Assembly: GCA_017515635.1 (NCBI GenBank)
Contig: JAFWFO010000045.1
Location: 1-39,998 of the forward strand
Reading direction: 5' to 3'
From: Selenomonadaceae bacterium
GTDB lineage: Bacteria > Bacillota > Negativicutes > Selenomonadales > Selenomonadaceae
Length of the DNA: 39,998 bases
Below are positions 1-7,276 of the stretch, one piece after another. The notes under the pieces were generated by a model. That model had not been told where the DNA came from. It searched no databases and worked only from the letters and a program-made list of their open reading frames with translations. A program made the translations under genes and the position numbers. The first letter of the stretch is position 1. The number at the start of each line of letters is the position of its first letter.

Positions 1-1239
1 GAATACACCGACGGCACCGACATTGACAGCGTCCTTGCGAACGGCAACACCGCCGCCGAAGTCACCGCCGTCACCGACAATTCGGCTTGGGTTGGCAAAA
101 AAATTTATCCGATTATCGCGCTTTATGCCGACTCCGACGTTACCGTTATGCCGACCGCAAAAATTTCGCTCGTCACAAGCGCAAGTTCCGCCACTTACGA
201 ACAGACGACCGAAACCGCGGAGTACGAACTCGGCGAAGGAAGTTTTTCGGCTCCGCGAATCATTGACGCGCAAATTGATACAACCGTCACGGGCTACGCA
301 ACCGCCGCCGTCACGGCTCGAATCAAAGTCAACGGCGAATGGACTGACTACATGGAGCTTGCCGCGATCAAAAGCCGCGAAGCTACCGCAGTTCAATTCA
401 AGACGCGCTACACAGTAACAAAACTCGACGGCACCGACACCGCGAAGTTGAACAAAATCACAATCCGATATTCGACGGGCACGGCGGTCGTCGCCGGCGA
501 CAACGCGGAAATTTATTCGGTGATTCAGGATTATGAATTGCCTTTGGGCGTTTGTTCGCTGACGATGCGTCACGACAAATTAATCGACAGCGAAATCACC
601 GCTTACGTCAACTTCGCCAAAACTCCCAAGCGCAGAGTTTTCTTGCCGATTGGTGTCGGCACGGGCACCGCGTCAACTTACATCATCGGCGAAAACGGCG
701 TCCGCGACACGGGCATCGACCAAGGAAGTTTGCAAGTTTTTGTAAACGGCAACCCGCTCGCGAATTTCAGCTACAACACCGAAGTCAGCGAATTGACGGT
801 GACGGCGGATGCGGGCGCGGCAATTACCGCAACTTACAATTACGACCGCGAGAGCGAAGTTTGGCGCGAAATGTCCCGCGACGTTGATCATCAACCTTAC
901 AACGACGGCACATATTTGACGCGCTTCACTTACGCGCTCCCCGAAGATGACCAATACGGACAAAGCGTCAGCAACATTCGGCTGAAACTTTCGCGCACGC
1001 AAGGCACGGTTGAAAATCAAACTTTGGGCACGGCCAACGGGCTGACTCAACAATTCGTCCTCAAGCACGCCGCCAAAGCTGAAACCATCGTGTGTAATGC
1101 CGCGTGGAGTTACAACGAGGACTCGCAAATTATTACGTGCGTCGCGCCGTCGGGCACCGTGATTACGATTTCTTATGACTGGATCGGCGAAAGTCACACG
1201 ATTTACAACTGGGCGGCGGGTTGGTCGCCCGTGATTTAA
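1..1239 (+). CDS. Phage tail/receptor-binding region protein, 5' end outside window
   Basis: The reading frame is open from base 1 and stops at 1239, giving 412 residues with the true N-terminus missing; the first ATG at 148 is internal. The protein is rich in Thr, Ala, Val and Asn and looks all-beta. Two similar modules are visible, each pairing a short 'function, then value' strand pattern with a final YNY or YDW strand (around 660-850 and 1020-1190). It lies just before small late genes and the lysis genes, the usual place for a tail-tip or fibre protein. No named domain is recognised, so the tail role is inferred from composition and position. Confidence 0.6.
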   Translation, partial: EYTDGTDIDSVLANGNTAAEVTAVTDNSAWVGKKIYPIIALYADSDVTVMPTAKISLVTSASSATYEQTTETAEYELGEGSFSAPRIIDAQIDTTVTGYATAAVTARIKVNGEWTDYMELAAIKSREATAVQFKTRYTVTKLDGTDTAKLNKITIRYSTGTAVVAGDNAEIYSVIQDYELPLGVCSLTMRHDKLIDSEITAYVNFAKTPKRRVFLPIGVGTGTASTYIIGENGVRDTGIDQGSLQVFVNGNPLANFSYNTEVSELTVTADAGAAITATYNYDRESEVWREMSRDVDHQPYNDGTYLTRFTYALPEDDQYGQSVSNIRLKLSRTQGTVENQTLGTANGLTQQFVLKHAAKAETIVCNAAWSYNEDSQIITCVAPSGTVITISYDWIGESHTIYNWAAGWSPVI

Positions 1240-1251
1240 GGAGGCGCGAAC

Positions 1252-1416
1252 ATGTCAAAAATCATCAAGTTGCCGTTGACGCCCGAACAGATGGAAAAAA
1301 TGTCCACGGTCAGCGACAAACAAATTCGGGAAGCGCAAGACGCGCTTTTTATGTATTTGATTAACCGCATCAACGAACTCGAAGAAAAAATCGCTCCTCC
1401 CGACGAGGAGGAATGA
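1252..1416 (+). CDS. Small acidic phage protein (54 aa)
   Basis: ATG at 1252 follows a GGAGG 12 bases upstream and the frame ends in TGA at 1416. The 54-residue product is helical with a run of acidic residues at the C-terminus (PPDEEE). It sits between the tail protein and the holin-like genes with short gaps, so it is part of the late operon. Small helical proteins of this size commonly sit between tail fibre and lysis genes; no specific family can be assigned. Confidence 0.6.
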   Translation: MSKIIKLPLTPEQMEKMSTVSDKQIREAQDALFMYLINRINELEEKIAPPDEEE

Positions 1417-1419
1417 TAT

Positions 1420-1689
1420 GTGGAATTTTTACAAATCGGCTCGTATTTGGCGGCGATTCTAAGCGTTATCGGCGCGGCGTTCGTTTATGTTTTCGTTCGT
1501 CCGCTGAATAAGTCAGTCGACCGTGTGGAAGCGGCCGTCACCAAATTAACTGAAGAATTGCATGTCAGCCGCGAACAACAACACCGCATGGAAGGCGAAA
1601 TCCGCGAGATGAAATATGCGATTCAAAAAGCTCACGACAGAATTGACGCTTTCTTGAAGGAGCAAGCTCATCATGTTGGCAAAAATTGA
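1420..1689 (+). CDS. Membrane-anchored coiled-coil protein, lysis-associated
   Basis: The start is GTG at 1420, behind the GGAGG at 1404-1409; an out-of-frame ATG lies two bases earlier. The 89-residue protein has one N-terminal membrane segment (about residues 6-27) and then a charged coiled coil ending in His and Lys. This layout resembles XhlA/haemolysin-type accessory proteins encoded beside holins, but sequence similarity was not testable here. The 3' end overlaps the next, holin-like gene by 17 bases, implying coupled translation. Confidence 0.6.
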   Translation: MEFLQIGSYLAAILSVIGAAFVYVFVRPLNKSVDRVEAAVTKLTEELHVSREQQHRMEGEIREMKYAIQKAHDRIDAFLKEQAHHVGKN

Positions 1690-1891
1690 CACCGATAAAA
1701 TTTTGGGCACGGGGCTTGTCTCCGCGCTCATTTTGTTTATCACGGGCAACGTCATCATTGTTTTATGCGGACTGGTGCCGTTGCCCATGGAACTCGGCAA
1801 TACAATCGTCACGGGGCTTGTCGCCTATATGGGACGCAGTCTTGTCGACAAACTTGCCGGCTCCAAAAACAAACCCGACGATACAAATTGA
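1673..1891 (+). CDS. Putative holin (72 aa, two membrane segments)
   Basis: ATG at 1673 follows AAGGAG. The 72-residue product has two hydrophobic segments (about residues 12-34 and 41-56) separated by a short Pro-containing turn, and a charged tail. Size, topology and position 1.5 kb before the endolysin fit a class II holin. Holins are too divergent to name from sequence alone. The gene precedes the inverted repeat at 1918-1948. Confidence 0.55.
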   Translation: MLAKIDTDKILGTGLVSALILFITGNVIIVLCGLVPLPMELGNTIVTGLVAYMGRSLVDKLAGSKNKPDDTN

Positions 1892-1917
1892 TTTAATGTT
1901 CTTTGACAACTGAATAA

Positions 1918-1948
1918 CGCGGTCTCTCGTGTTTGGGCTCGCTCGCCC
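1918..1948. repeat. Left arm of a 31-bp inverted repeat
   Basis: This 31-base stretch is the reverse complement of 3374-3404 with one mismatch (30/31). It lies just upstream of the ribosome site of the gene at 1970. Within it a short GGGC/GCCC hairpin can form, extended by CGTG/CACG pairing to 1955. The two arms bracket four small genes. Confidence 0.9.
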
Positions 1949-1969
1949 GTCACGAAAGGAGTTTCAACT

Positions 1970-2185
1970 ATGGCTTATTCGTTCAATGAAAAGCCCGTCG
2001 CCACGATTAAGGCGAAAATTACGGGCACAACTGATTCGATTAGCGTTGCCGGCACCAATCCGACTTCAACGCCCGCCAACGCCAAAGCCCAAATTGATAA
2101 AGTTCTTGCCATTGTCGGCGGACAATCCGTCGCCGTCGATGGTATGTCTCGTGTTCGCGTCGCGGAGGTGATTGACAATGGCTAA
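1970..2185 (+). CDS. Small phage protein, first gene of inverted-repeat cassette
   Basis: ATG at 1970 follows AAGGAG with good spacing. The 71-residue product has a Thr/Ser/Ala-rich beta-type N-terminal half and a C-terminal segment with the pattern VAVDGMSRVRVAEV. It resembles small DUF1659/DUF2922-like proteins found in pairs in Bacillota, but the match is weak. It overlaps the next gene by 8 bases, and all four cassette genes are closely packed on the same strand. Confidence 0.6.
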   Translation: MAYSFNEKPVATIKAKITGTTDSISVAGTNPTSTPANAKAQIDKVLAIVGGQSVAVDGMSRVRVAEVIDNG

Positions 2186-2447
2186 TACCGTCACTTTGAC
2201 TTTCGGCTACAAAGGCACCGACTTCACGCGCAAATACAAATTTGACGACGTGGAAACGGGCGCTCTCAGCTCCGTTAAAGACAACGTCTTTGCCTTCAAT
2301 GCGTCCGTGACGGGCGGCGCAAGCTCGGCAGGCGGCCTCGACACGTTCTTTATCAGCGACGATTACGACGCGGCGAACAATGTCGGCGAATTGGCGTCGA
2401 TTACCGCCGCGCAATGCGAGACCACTACGGTCACCGAAATTCTTTAA
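2178..2447 (+). CDS. Small beta-rich phage protein, DUF2922/DUF1659-like
   Basis: ATG at 2178 is chosen because GGAGG lies nine bases upstream; a TTG two codons earlier is less likely. The 89-residue product opens with a TVTLTFGYKGTDFTRKYKF strand pair, similar to the start of DUF1659/DUF2922-type proteins, and continues with Gly/Ser-rich sequence. Function is unknown. It lies inside the inverted-repeat segment. Confidence 0.55.
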   Translation: MANTVTLTFGYKGTDFTRKYKFDDVETGALSSVKDNVFAFNASVTGGASSAGGLDTFFISDDYDAANNVGELASITAAQCETTTVTEIL

Positions 2448-2465
2448 CGGAAGGAGGAAATTTCT

Positions 2466-3107
2466 ATGTCCAATATCAAAACTTCGGCGATTATCACAAC
2501 CGTTGGTGCCAACAACAAAGTCGTTTCCAAAGCTATCACGGACATTAACCCCAACGCCGACAACGGCGCAATTAAAACGCTGTGCCAAAGTCTTAACAGC
2601 TTGACGAACAACACTTTGACGGGCGTTCAGCGCGTCGACAAAACCGACATTACGACTGCGACGCCGTCGGTTGCGAAAGCAGAAGTCACGCTCGACACGA
2701 CGCGTGGTCATCTTGATGAAGACTTGCCGACCTTGAAAATCGGCTACAATTACATCGGCGCGGGAGAAGGCGGCGTCGACTATTACATCCACCTCGGCGA
2801 AGTCACATCTTCCGACACGTGGATTCCCGTCGCATTTTTGGTCGCGGCGTACAAAGCCGACGGCACTTTCTTTGACGAATTTTATTACAACGGCGGCACA
2901 TTCATCGGATACGTCGACAAAGACCGCGATCCGTATTTCGCCGTTAAATTTACGGGCAACTTCCAAGGCAGAAATGAAAACTCTTTGGCGGACGCCGCCC
3001 GAATCGAAATTGATTTCATCTTCCCCGAAACCGCAACGACCGCCGAAACAACTTATCGCTTGACGTTCACGCACACCGAAGGCGAAGCCACTTTCGCGAA
3101 AGTTTAA
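2466..3107 (+). CDS. DUF1659-like N-terminus with a beta-rich C-terminal extension
   Basis: ATG at 2466 follows GGAGG. Residues 1-60 (SAIITTVGANNKVVSKAITD, then an Asn/Ala/Asp linker and LCQSLNSLTNNTL) match the pattern of DUF1659 proteins: a beta hairpin plus a helix with repeated Leu. A further 150 residues, rich in Tyr, Phe and Asp, form what looks like a beta-sandwich. DUF1659 has no known function. The extended C-terminus is unusual, as family members are normally about 70 residues. A structural or surface role is possible given the late-operon position. Confidence 0.6.
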   Translation: MSNIKTSAIITTVGANNKVVSKAITDINPNADNGAIKTLCQSLNSLTNNTLTGVQRVDKTDITTATPSVAKAEVTLDTTRGHLDEDLPTLKIGYNYIGAGEGGVDYYIHLGEVTSSDTWIPVAFLVAAYKADGTFFDEFYYNGGTFIGYVDKDRDPYFAVKFTGNFQGRNENSLADAARIEIDFIFPETATTAETTYRLTFTHTEGEATFAKV

Positions 3108-3119
3108 GGAGGCGACATC

Positions 3120-3365
3120 ATGGCTGACACGACTAAAACCACAAAGCAGTTGAAACTTGTCGCGGGTTTTATCGACGGCGACGACCGCACCATTTCGCTC
3201 GATAATCCCCGTGACAGCATTACGGCCGCCGACATTTCCGCTATGGATTCGATCGCGGCGGGCGTCATTTTCGGCGACAAAGCGGAAGCCGGTTTCATGC
3301 GCTGGAAATCCGCCAAAACCGTCGAGTCGACTGTTAAATATCTCGATTTGACTACGGCTGACTAA
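3120..3365 (+). CDS. DUF2922-family protein
   Basis: ATG at 3120 follows AAGGAGG. The 81-residue protein shows the DUF2922 pattern: a KQLKLVAGF strand, 'ISLDNPRDSITAADI' and a helix with 'AMDSIAAGVIF', ending in a VKYLDL strand. DUF2922 and DUF1659 genes are typically adjacent in Bacillota; the roles of both are unknown. It is the last gene inside the inverted-repeat segment. Confidence 0.7.
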   Translation: MADTTKTTKQLKLVAGFIDGDDRTISLDNPRDSITAADISAMDSIAAGVIFGDKAEAGFMRWKSAKTVESTVKYLDLTTAD

Positions 3366-3373
3366 TTTATTTT

Positions 3374-3404
3374 GGGCGGGCGAGCCCAAACACGAGAGAC
3401 CGCG
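3374..3404. repeat. Right arm of the 31-bp inverted repeat
   Basis: Reverse complement of 1918-1948 with a single mismatch. It also contains a local 7-bp hairpin, TTTGGGC/GCCCAAA (3371-3377 with 3384-3390, six-base loop). A run of five T lies only 15 bases after the hairpin, so it is a poor terminator. It lies immediately upstream of the endolysin ribosome site. Confidence 0.9.
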
Positions 3405-3430
3405 TTTTTGTGTGAAAGGAGTCAATACCT

Positions 3431-4369
3431 ATGAAAATTTTTATTAATCCCGGACACGAGCCGACACTTGATCCCGGCGCGTGCGGCAACGGACTTCGCG
3501 AAGCTGATGTCGCGTTGAAAATCGGACGGCGTGTCGAAAATTATCTTCGCGCCGTCGGCTATGATGTCAAGCTGTTTCAGTATGACGGCTTGCACGAAAT
3601 TTGCGCCGACGCAAATGCATGGCATGCCGATTTATTTGTCAGTATTCACTGCAACGCGGCGGCAAACGAACTTGCTCACGGCACCGAAACTTTTTACAGC
3701 TACGGTTCGGAGAGCGGCCGCACATTGGCAGAAAAAATTCAAAATCAGTTGGTGACTTCGTTGCCCGTTGCAAATCGCGGCGTCAAAGATGCGGGCTTCG
3801 CTGTGCTCACGGGAACTTCAATGCCCGCAACGCTGATCGAGACAGCTTTTATCACCAACGCCGACGACGCGAAACTTTTGGTTGAGCGCGAAGACGATTT
3901 CGCCCGCGCAATCGCTCGCGGCGTCACGGATTATCTGTCGAATCAAAATCCGTTGCCCGACGTTGTCGACACGTCAAAAAAAAACTGTGAGCAGTTGAGC
4001 GAACATTTTCACGCGTCCGAATTCGTTTGCCCGTGTTGCGGCACGGGAACTGTCAAACCGCGCTTGATTGAACTTTTGGAACAACTTCGCGCCGAACTCG
4101 GCGGCAATCCGATTCACATCAACAGCGGCTACCGTTGCCCGAAACATAACGCGGAAGTCGGCGGCGTCGCGAATTCTCAACACGTTTTCGGCAACGCGGC
4201 CGACATTACAATTCCGACCGTCGGGTACAATCGCGCCCGAAAGGCTGTCGAAAAACTTGACTTTGACGGCACGGGCTTTTATCCGCCGTTGCCGAATGAC
4301 ACTCGCTGGTTTATTCATGTCGACGTGCGCTCGAACGGCACGGGCGACCGCGTTGTTTGGGAGGAATAA
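3431..4369 (+). CDS. Two-domain endolysin: N-acetylmuramoyl-L-alanine amidase plus M15 peptidase
   Basis: ATG at 3431 follows GAAAGGAGT. Residues 1-170 are an Amidase_3 zinc amidase: His9 (NPGHE), Glu24 and His73 (SIHCN) fit the metal ligands and Glu137 (LIETAF) the catalytic acid. A Cys-rich linker (CPCC, about 200-203) leads to an M15-type peptidase domain at about 212-312. Its zinc ligands would be His251 and Asp258 (SQHVFGNAADI) and His296 (FIHVD). The protein would cut both the glycan-peptide amide bond and a peptide crosslink. There is no signal peptide, so release through the holin is expected. Two catalytic domains in one lysin are known but not the commonest form. Confidence 0.9.
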   Translation: MKIFINPGHEPTLDPGACGNGLREADVALKIGRRVENYLRAVGYDVKLFQYDGLHEICADANAWHADLFVSIHCNAAANELAHGTETFYSYGSESGRTLAEKIQNQLVTSLPVANRGVKDAGFAVLTGTSMPATLIETAFITNADDAKLLVEREDDFARAIARGVTDYLSNQNPLPDVVDTSKKNCEQLSEHFHASEFVCPCCGTGTVKPRLIELLEQLRAELGGNPIHINSGYRCPKHNAEVGGVANSQHVFGNAADITIPTVGYNRARKAVEKLDFDGTGFYPPLPNDTRWFIHVDVRSNGTGDRVVWEE

Positions 4370-4370
4370 C

Positions 4371-4571
4371 ATGTGGCAAGTTTTTATGCTCGCGGCAACT
4401 GACCCGTCCGGCAATTCGGTTGCTATCGGCGGAGATGAAATCACAATCACCGCATTTGCCAAAGACGGGAAACGCATTTCGCGAAAAATCAAAGTCAAAG
4501 AAACTCCGCCGTGCTTGTCCGCCGCAATCGACGATTTATTGAAATGGATTGCGAAGGAGGGCAACACATGA
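4371..4571 (+). CDS. Small hypothetical protein between endolysin and MBL-fold gene
   Basis: ATG at 4371 sits one base after the endolysin stop, with GGAGG just upstream. The 66-residue product begins MWQVFMLAATD, has a short ITITAF/KRISRKIKV beta hairpin and ends in an amphipathic helix. Its TGA overlaps the ATG of the next gene, so the two are translationally coupled. No family recognised. Confidence 0.6.
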   Translation: MWQVFMLAATDPSGNSVAIGGDEITITAFAKDGKRISRKIKVKETPPCLSAAIDDLLKWIAKEGNT

Positions 4572-5458
4572 AGAAAATTTTTGCGGCAGTCTTCGGACTG
4601 CTTTTTTTTATCGCCGCAACTTGTTCGGCTTACACCGACGCAGGGAAACTTAAAGTCACCATGCTGGACGTCGGGCAAGGCGATGCGTTTTTGGTTGAGA
4701 CGCCCGAACAAAATGTTTTAATCGACACGGGCGACGTTTCGGCACGCTCAAAACTTTTTAATCAGCTTGAGAGCGCGGGCATAACTCGTTTCGAGAAAAT
4801 TATTTTGACGCATCCGCACGCAGACCACATCGGCAACGCAAAAGCCGTGATTGACGCATTCCCCGTCGACTTGGTTATCGACAACGGGAAGGCTTCCAAT
4901 TCGCCTTTGTATAATAATTACGTCAGCACCGAAATTCCCCGACAAGCGGTTGTTTCGGGCGACGTATTGGACTTCGGCGGCGGCGTTAAATTCCGCGTGT
5001 TTTTGCCCGACAGTTCAACAACGTTACAAGGCGTAAATAATCAATCGATTGTCGGCAAGCTCACGTTCGGCGATTTTTCGATTTTGTTCACGGGCGACAT
5101 TGAAAAGGATGCCGAAAAAATTCTTTGCAAGTCGGGCGTCAATCTTGAGTCGACGATTTTGAAAGCGTGTCACCACGGTTCCAAAACTTCAAACACGGAC
5201 AATTTTGTCGCGCACGTCAAGCCGACGTTTATTTTCATCAGCGCGGGACTCGGCAACAAATTCGGGCATCCGCACAAAATCGCACTGCGAACATACCGCG
5301 AAAATTTTGTCCTCGACGAAAATATTTTTTGTACCGCGTTCAACGGACAAGTTACCGTTGAGACCGACGGATCAAATTACATCGTGATTCCCGAAAAAGT
5401 TTCCGATTGGGTAATTGATTACACGAAAGAAATTGTTACCGTTACGCGCATAAGTTAA
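4568..5458 (+). CDS. Exported metallo-beta-lactamase-fold hydrolase, ComEC C-domain-like
   Basis: ATG at 4568 is preferred because GAAGGAGG lies just upstream and it starts a clear signal peptide (MKKIF, hydrophobic core, cleavage near residues 18-21). The 296-residue protein carries the metal-binding HPHADH motif (His82, His84, Asp86, His87), an LDVGQGD strand, a TGD segment and a CHHGS motif (His202, His203). This is the pattern of the soluble MBL domain of ComEC/Rec2. In that family the domain is thought to act on a DNA strand. A secreted stand-alone copy in a phage lysis module could be a nuclease or phosphodiesterase; this is inference. Confidence 0.85.
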   Translation: MKKIFAAVFGLLFFIAATCSAYTDAGKLKVTMLDVGQGDAFLVETPEQNVLIDTGDVSARSKLFNQLESAGITRFEKIILTHPHADHIGNAKAVIDAFPVDLVIDNGKASNSPLYNNYVSTEIPRQAVVSGDVLDFGGGVKFRVFLPDSSTTLQGVNNQSIVGKLTFGDFSILFTGDIEKDAEKILCKSGVNLESTILKACHHGSKTSNTDNFVAHVKPTFIFISAGLGNKFGHPHKIALRTYRENFVLDENIFCTAFNGQVTVETDGSNYIVIPEKVSDWVIDYTKEIVTVTRIS

Positions 5459-5486
5459 GCCCCAAAATTCGGGGCTTCTTTTTTTT
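5457..5486 (+). terminator. Intrinsic terminator closing the lysis operon
   Basis: A 7-bp stem, AAGCCCC/GGGGCTT, with a seven-base loop starts at the stop codon of the MBL-fold gene and is followed by C and eight T. This is a strong plus-strand terminator. The minus-strand genes converge on it from the other side, but the minus strand lacks a comparable T run. Confidence 0.9.
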
Positions 5487-5509
5487 CGCTGAAATGTGGC
5501 GTGGAGAAA

Positions 5510-6220
5510 TCAGTATGAAAAATCAACGTCGAAGTTTTCAACTTCATAGCCGTCGGCACTTGTCATAAACGGCACGCGCTGATTTTGTCCATAAAACATT
5601 CCGAACGCGGCAACTGTTCCGTCAATTTCTTGCACGAGAACGGTTAAATTCCCGCCGTATGGAGGTTTGCCGCGATATAAATTTTCGCCGTTGCTAACGT
5701 ATTTCCACGCGTAAATAACGGCGCCCGCGTTGTTATAAAACCTCACGCCTTTATCATAGATGAAGTTTTCACGCGCAATTTCGACGGGAAAATAAGTCAG
5801 CAAAATCGGCTTAAACTCCTCAAACGTCATTTGCTTGCCCGTTTTGGAAACGTAGCAAATTATCTTGTCGACTTCGCCAAAATCTTTTTGTTCGTAACGA
5901 TCGCCGACTTTTACGTCTGCATATTGCTTTTTGAAAAGCAATATTGATTTCGGCGCGTCTGTATCGTTTTCGACTATCGACACCGTTTCCGGCATTGATT
6001 TGTAAAACTCTCGAACTTCGGCAACCGACGAAGCAAGGCGCGGATGATTCGGCAAAGTGATTATTTCCCAGCCCGTTAATTGTTGTGCGGGTTGCTCCGT
6101 TTTGGGCGCGAGCGTTTCAACTTTCGACTGCGACGGCTGTGGCGATTCAGCAGATTTTTCGCCGCCGCAACCACTAAAAAGAAAAGCCGACATCAATAAC
6201 GCCGACAATATTTTTTTCAT
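5510..6220 (-). CDS. Predicted lipoprotein (moron)
   Basis: On the minus strand, ATG at 6220 (MKKIL) lies eight bases after GAGG; a GTG three codons upstream overlaps the ribosome site and is less likely. The 236-residue product has a lipoprotein signal peptide with lipobox LFSGC, a Pro/Gln/Ser linker (about residues 22-48) and a folded region with many aromatic residues. It is transcribed against the lysis operon, next to the repressor, and so could be expressed in a lysogen. Surface-exposed phage lipoproteins often block superinfection or alter the host envelope; that role is inferred. Confidence 0.75.
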   Translation of the reverse strand: MKKILSALLMSAFLFSGCGGEKSAESPQPSQSKVETLAPKTEQPAQQLTGWEIITLPNHPRLASSVAEVREFYKSMPETVSIVENDTDAPKSILLFKKQYADVKVGDRYEQKDFGEVDKIICYVSKTGKQMTFEEFKPILLTYFPVEIARENFIYDKGVRFYNNAGAVIYAWKYVSNGENLYRGKPPYGGNLTVLVQEIDGTVAAFGMFYGQNQRVPFMTSADGYEVENFDVDFSY

Positions 6221-6225
6221 ATCAA

Positions 6226-6531
6226 TCACCTCAAAAGCAAGCGTTCAAATTTTTTCTTGACGCTTTTTGCTTCGCGTTTGATTTTTTCGGACTCCTTCAA
6301 CAAGAGTAAATGCTCTTCGTAAATTTGCATCAGACCGCATTGCGTCAGCGCGTATCTTATGTCGGTGTGTTCGTCGATGCATTTCAATACGTGCTTGCAT
6401 AACGTCAGCTTTTGCCCCGCAGGACACGTGCACTGAGCTTTGACAGTTTCGCCGTCGCTGACAAATGTGACGTTGTAAATTTCACCTGTCGTTTCGCTCA
6501 CGGCTTCAAAAGTTTGTTCAAATTTCTCCAC
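6226..6531 (-). CDS. SWIM zinc-finger protein (moron)
   Basis: The start is taken as GTG at 6531, eight bases after GGAG on the minus strand. The 101-residue protein has a SWIM-type motif, CTCPAGQKLTLCKHV (Cys-x-Cys, then Cys-x-His), followed by a long basic helix. SWIM domains bind DNA or protein. It is five bases upstream of the lipoprotein gene and shares its promoter at 6577-6605. Possible roles include regulation in the lysogen; nothing more can be said. Confidence 0.7.
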   Translation of the reverse strand: MEKFEQTFEAVSETTGEIYNVTFVSDGETVKAQCTCPAGQKLTLCKHVLKCIDEHTDIRYALTQCGLMQIYEEHLLLLKESEKIKREAKSVKKKFERLLLR

Positions 6532-6546
6532 GTCAATCACTCCAAT

Positions 6547-6581
6547 CAAAAAATCCCGCCAAATATTTTTAACGGGATTTT
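6547..6581 (-). terminator. Minus-strand terminator after the repressor
   Basis: A 9-bp perfect stem (6550-6558 with 6573-6581, 14-base loop) is followed in the minus direction by six T. It would stop leftward transcription from the repressor before the moron pair. The moron promoter's -10 overlaps one arm. Confidence 0.75.
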
Positions 6582-6605
6582 AAATTATTACTTTTTGTCT
6601 TTCAA
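6577..6605 (-). promoter_or_regulatory. Putative promoter of the moron pair
   Basis: On the minus strand TTGAAA (6605-6600), a 17-base spacer and TAAAAT (6582-6577) form a good housekeeping-type promoter. The -35 overlaps the repressor stop codon and the -10 overlaps the terminator stem. A separate promoter is typical of moron genes. Confidence 0.55.
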
Positions 6606-7135
6606 GAGCCATTACCGAAAACTTTTCTCGAACCAAACGTGGTAGTGGAAACTGATGACGCAGTTCCCCTTTTTGCCGCCGCTTCCTCGTCGTCAAGTTC
6701 GCGGTTTGCAATTTCGCGTTTTTGCTCGGTCGTCGGATGCAGTGGCATTTCTGACCGTTGTGGAGTTTCAAGCCCCATTTGCGCCGCCATTGCCCGTGCA
6801 AAAGTTTTTGCGAACGCAATGACGCCCGATCTGTGTTCTTCCGGCAATTCGAGAAAAGTTTTTACCAGCAATGCCGATTCGTCAGTCAGCCCGAATTCCT
6901 CAACAACCGACTGCAAAATTGCTTCGCGGTCGTCAAGAAACATTTCGCCGACACCGTTGCGCAACCATTCGGGATTGACATTGAACGCCTTGCAAATCGC
7001 ATTGAAGTTTCGATCCGTGATATTGCTTCCCGTTTCAATGTTCGCGACGCCCCGTTGTGACAAGCCTATTTTCGCGCCGAATTCAGTTTGATTGAGACCT
7101 TTTGCTTTTCTTATTTCGCGTATCCGGTCTTTCAC
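6602..7135 (-). CDS. XRE-family phage repressor (CI-like)
   Basis: The GTG at 7135 is chosen as start because AAGGAGGTG lies just upstream on the minus strand; the frame extends 11 codons further without a ribosome site. The 177-residue protein opens with an XRE helix-turn-helix (about residues 5-60; LNQTEFGAKIGLSQRGVANI). A helical middle region follows, then an Arg/Glu-rich tail. No LexA-type peptidase domain is present, so induction is probably not by simple self-cleavage. It is divergent from the early operon, with TAGCTA sites between, the classic layout for a lysogeny repressor. Confidence 0.85.
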   Translation of the reverse strand: MKDRIREIRKAKGLNQTEFGAKIGLSQRGVANIETGSNITDRNFNAICKAFNVNPEWLRNGVGEMFLDDREAILQSVVEEFGLTDESALLVKTFLELPEEHRSGVIAFAKTFARAMAAQMGLETPQRSEMPLHPTTEQKREIANRELDDEEAAAKRGTASSVSTTTFGSRKVFGNGS

Positions 7136-7156
7136 GATTATCACCTCCTTGCACAG

Positions 7157-7184
7157 ATTGTAGCACAACTAGCTAAAAAATCAA
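7157..7184 (-). promoter_or_regulatory. Repressor promoter (leftward)
   Basis: On the minus strand TTGATT (7184-7179), a 16-base spacer and TACAAT (7162-7157) precede the repressor ribosome site by only a few bases, giving a very short leader. A TAGCTA half-site lies in the spacer, implying autoregulation. Confidence 0.65.
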
Positions 7185-7260
7185 CGATAAATTAGCCAAG
7201 AAAATTGACTTTTAGCTACGGTAGCTATATAATTACACAGTCAACAAACCATATTAGCTA
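7169..7260. promoter_or_regulatory. Operator cluster with TAGCTA motifs
   Basis: TAGCTA or close variants occur at about 7170-7175, 7192-7197 (TAGCCA), 7213-7218, 7222-7227 and 7255-7260. The central pair forms a perfect 15-base palindrome, TAGCTAC-G-GTAGCTA (7213-7227), placed exactly in the spacer of the rightward promoter. These are the likely binding sites of the adjacent XRE repressor. Confidence 0.7.
7205..7233 (+). promoter_or_regulatory. Early rightward promoter
   Basis: TTGACT (7205-7210), a 17-base spacer and TATAAT (7228-7233) form a near-consensus promoter. The spacer is filled by the TAGCTAC-G-GTAGCTA palindrome, so repressor binding would block polymerase directly. It drives the early operon starting at 7277. 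Confidence 0.85.
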
Positions 7261-7276
7261 ACGGAGGTGATTAATT

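Noticed and set aside
3371..3390. Rho-independent terminator after the DUF2922 gene
   Set aside because: A 7-bp hairpin exists, but the T run begins about 15 bases later and is short. The element is better explained as part of the inverted repeat.
2040..3425. Long minus-strand open frame of 461 codons
   Set aside because: It mirrors four well-supported plus-strand genes with ribosome sites. Its Arg/Val/Phe-heavy composition is typical of an antisense shadow, and no ribosome site precedes it.
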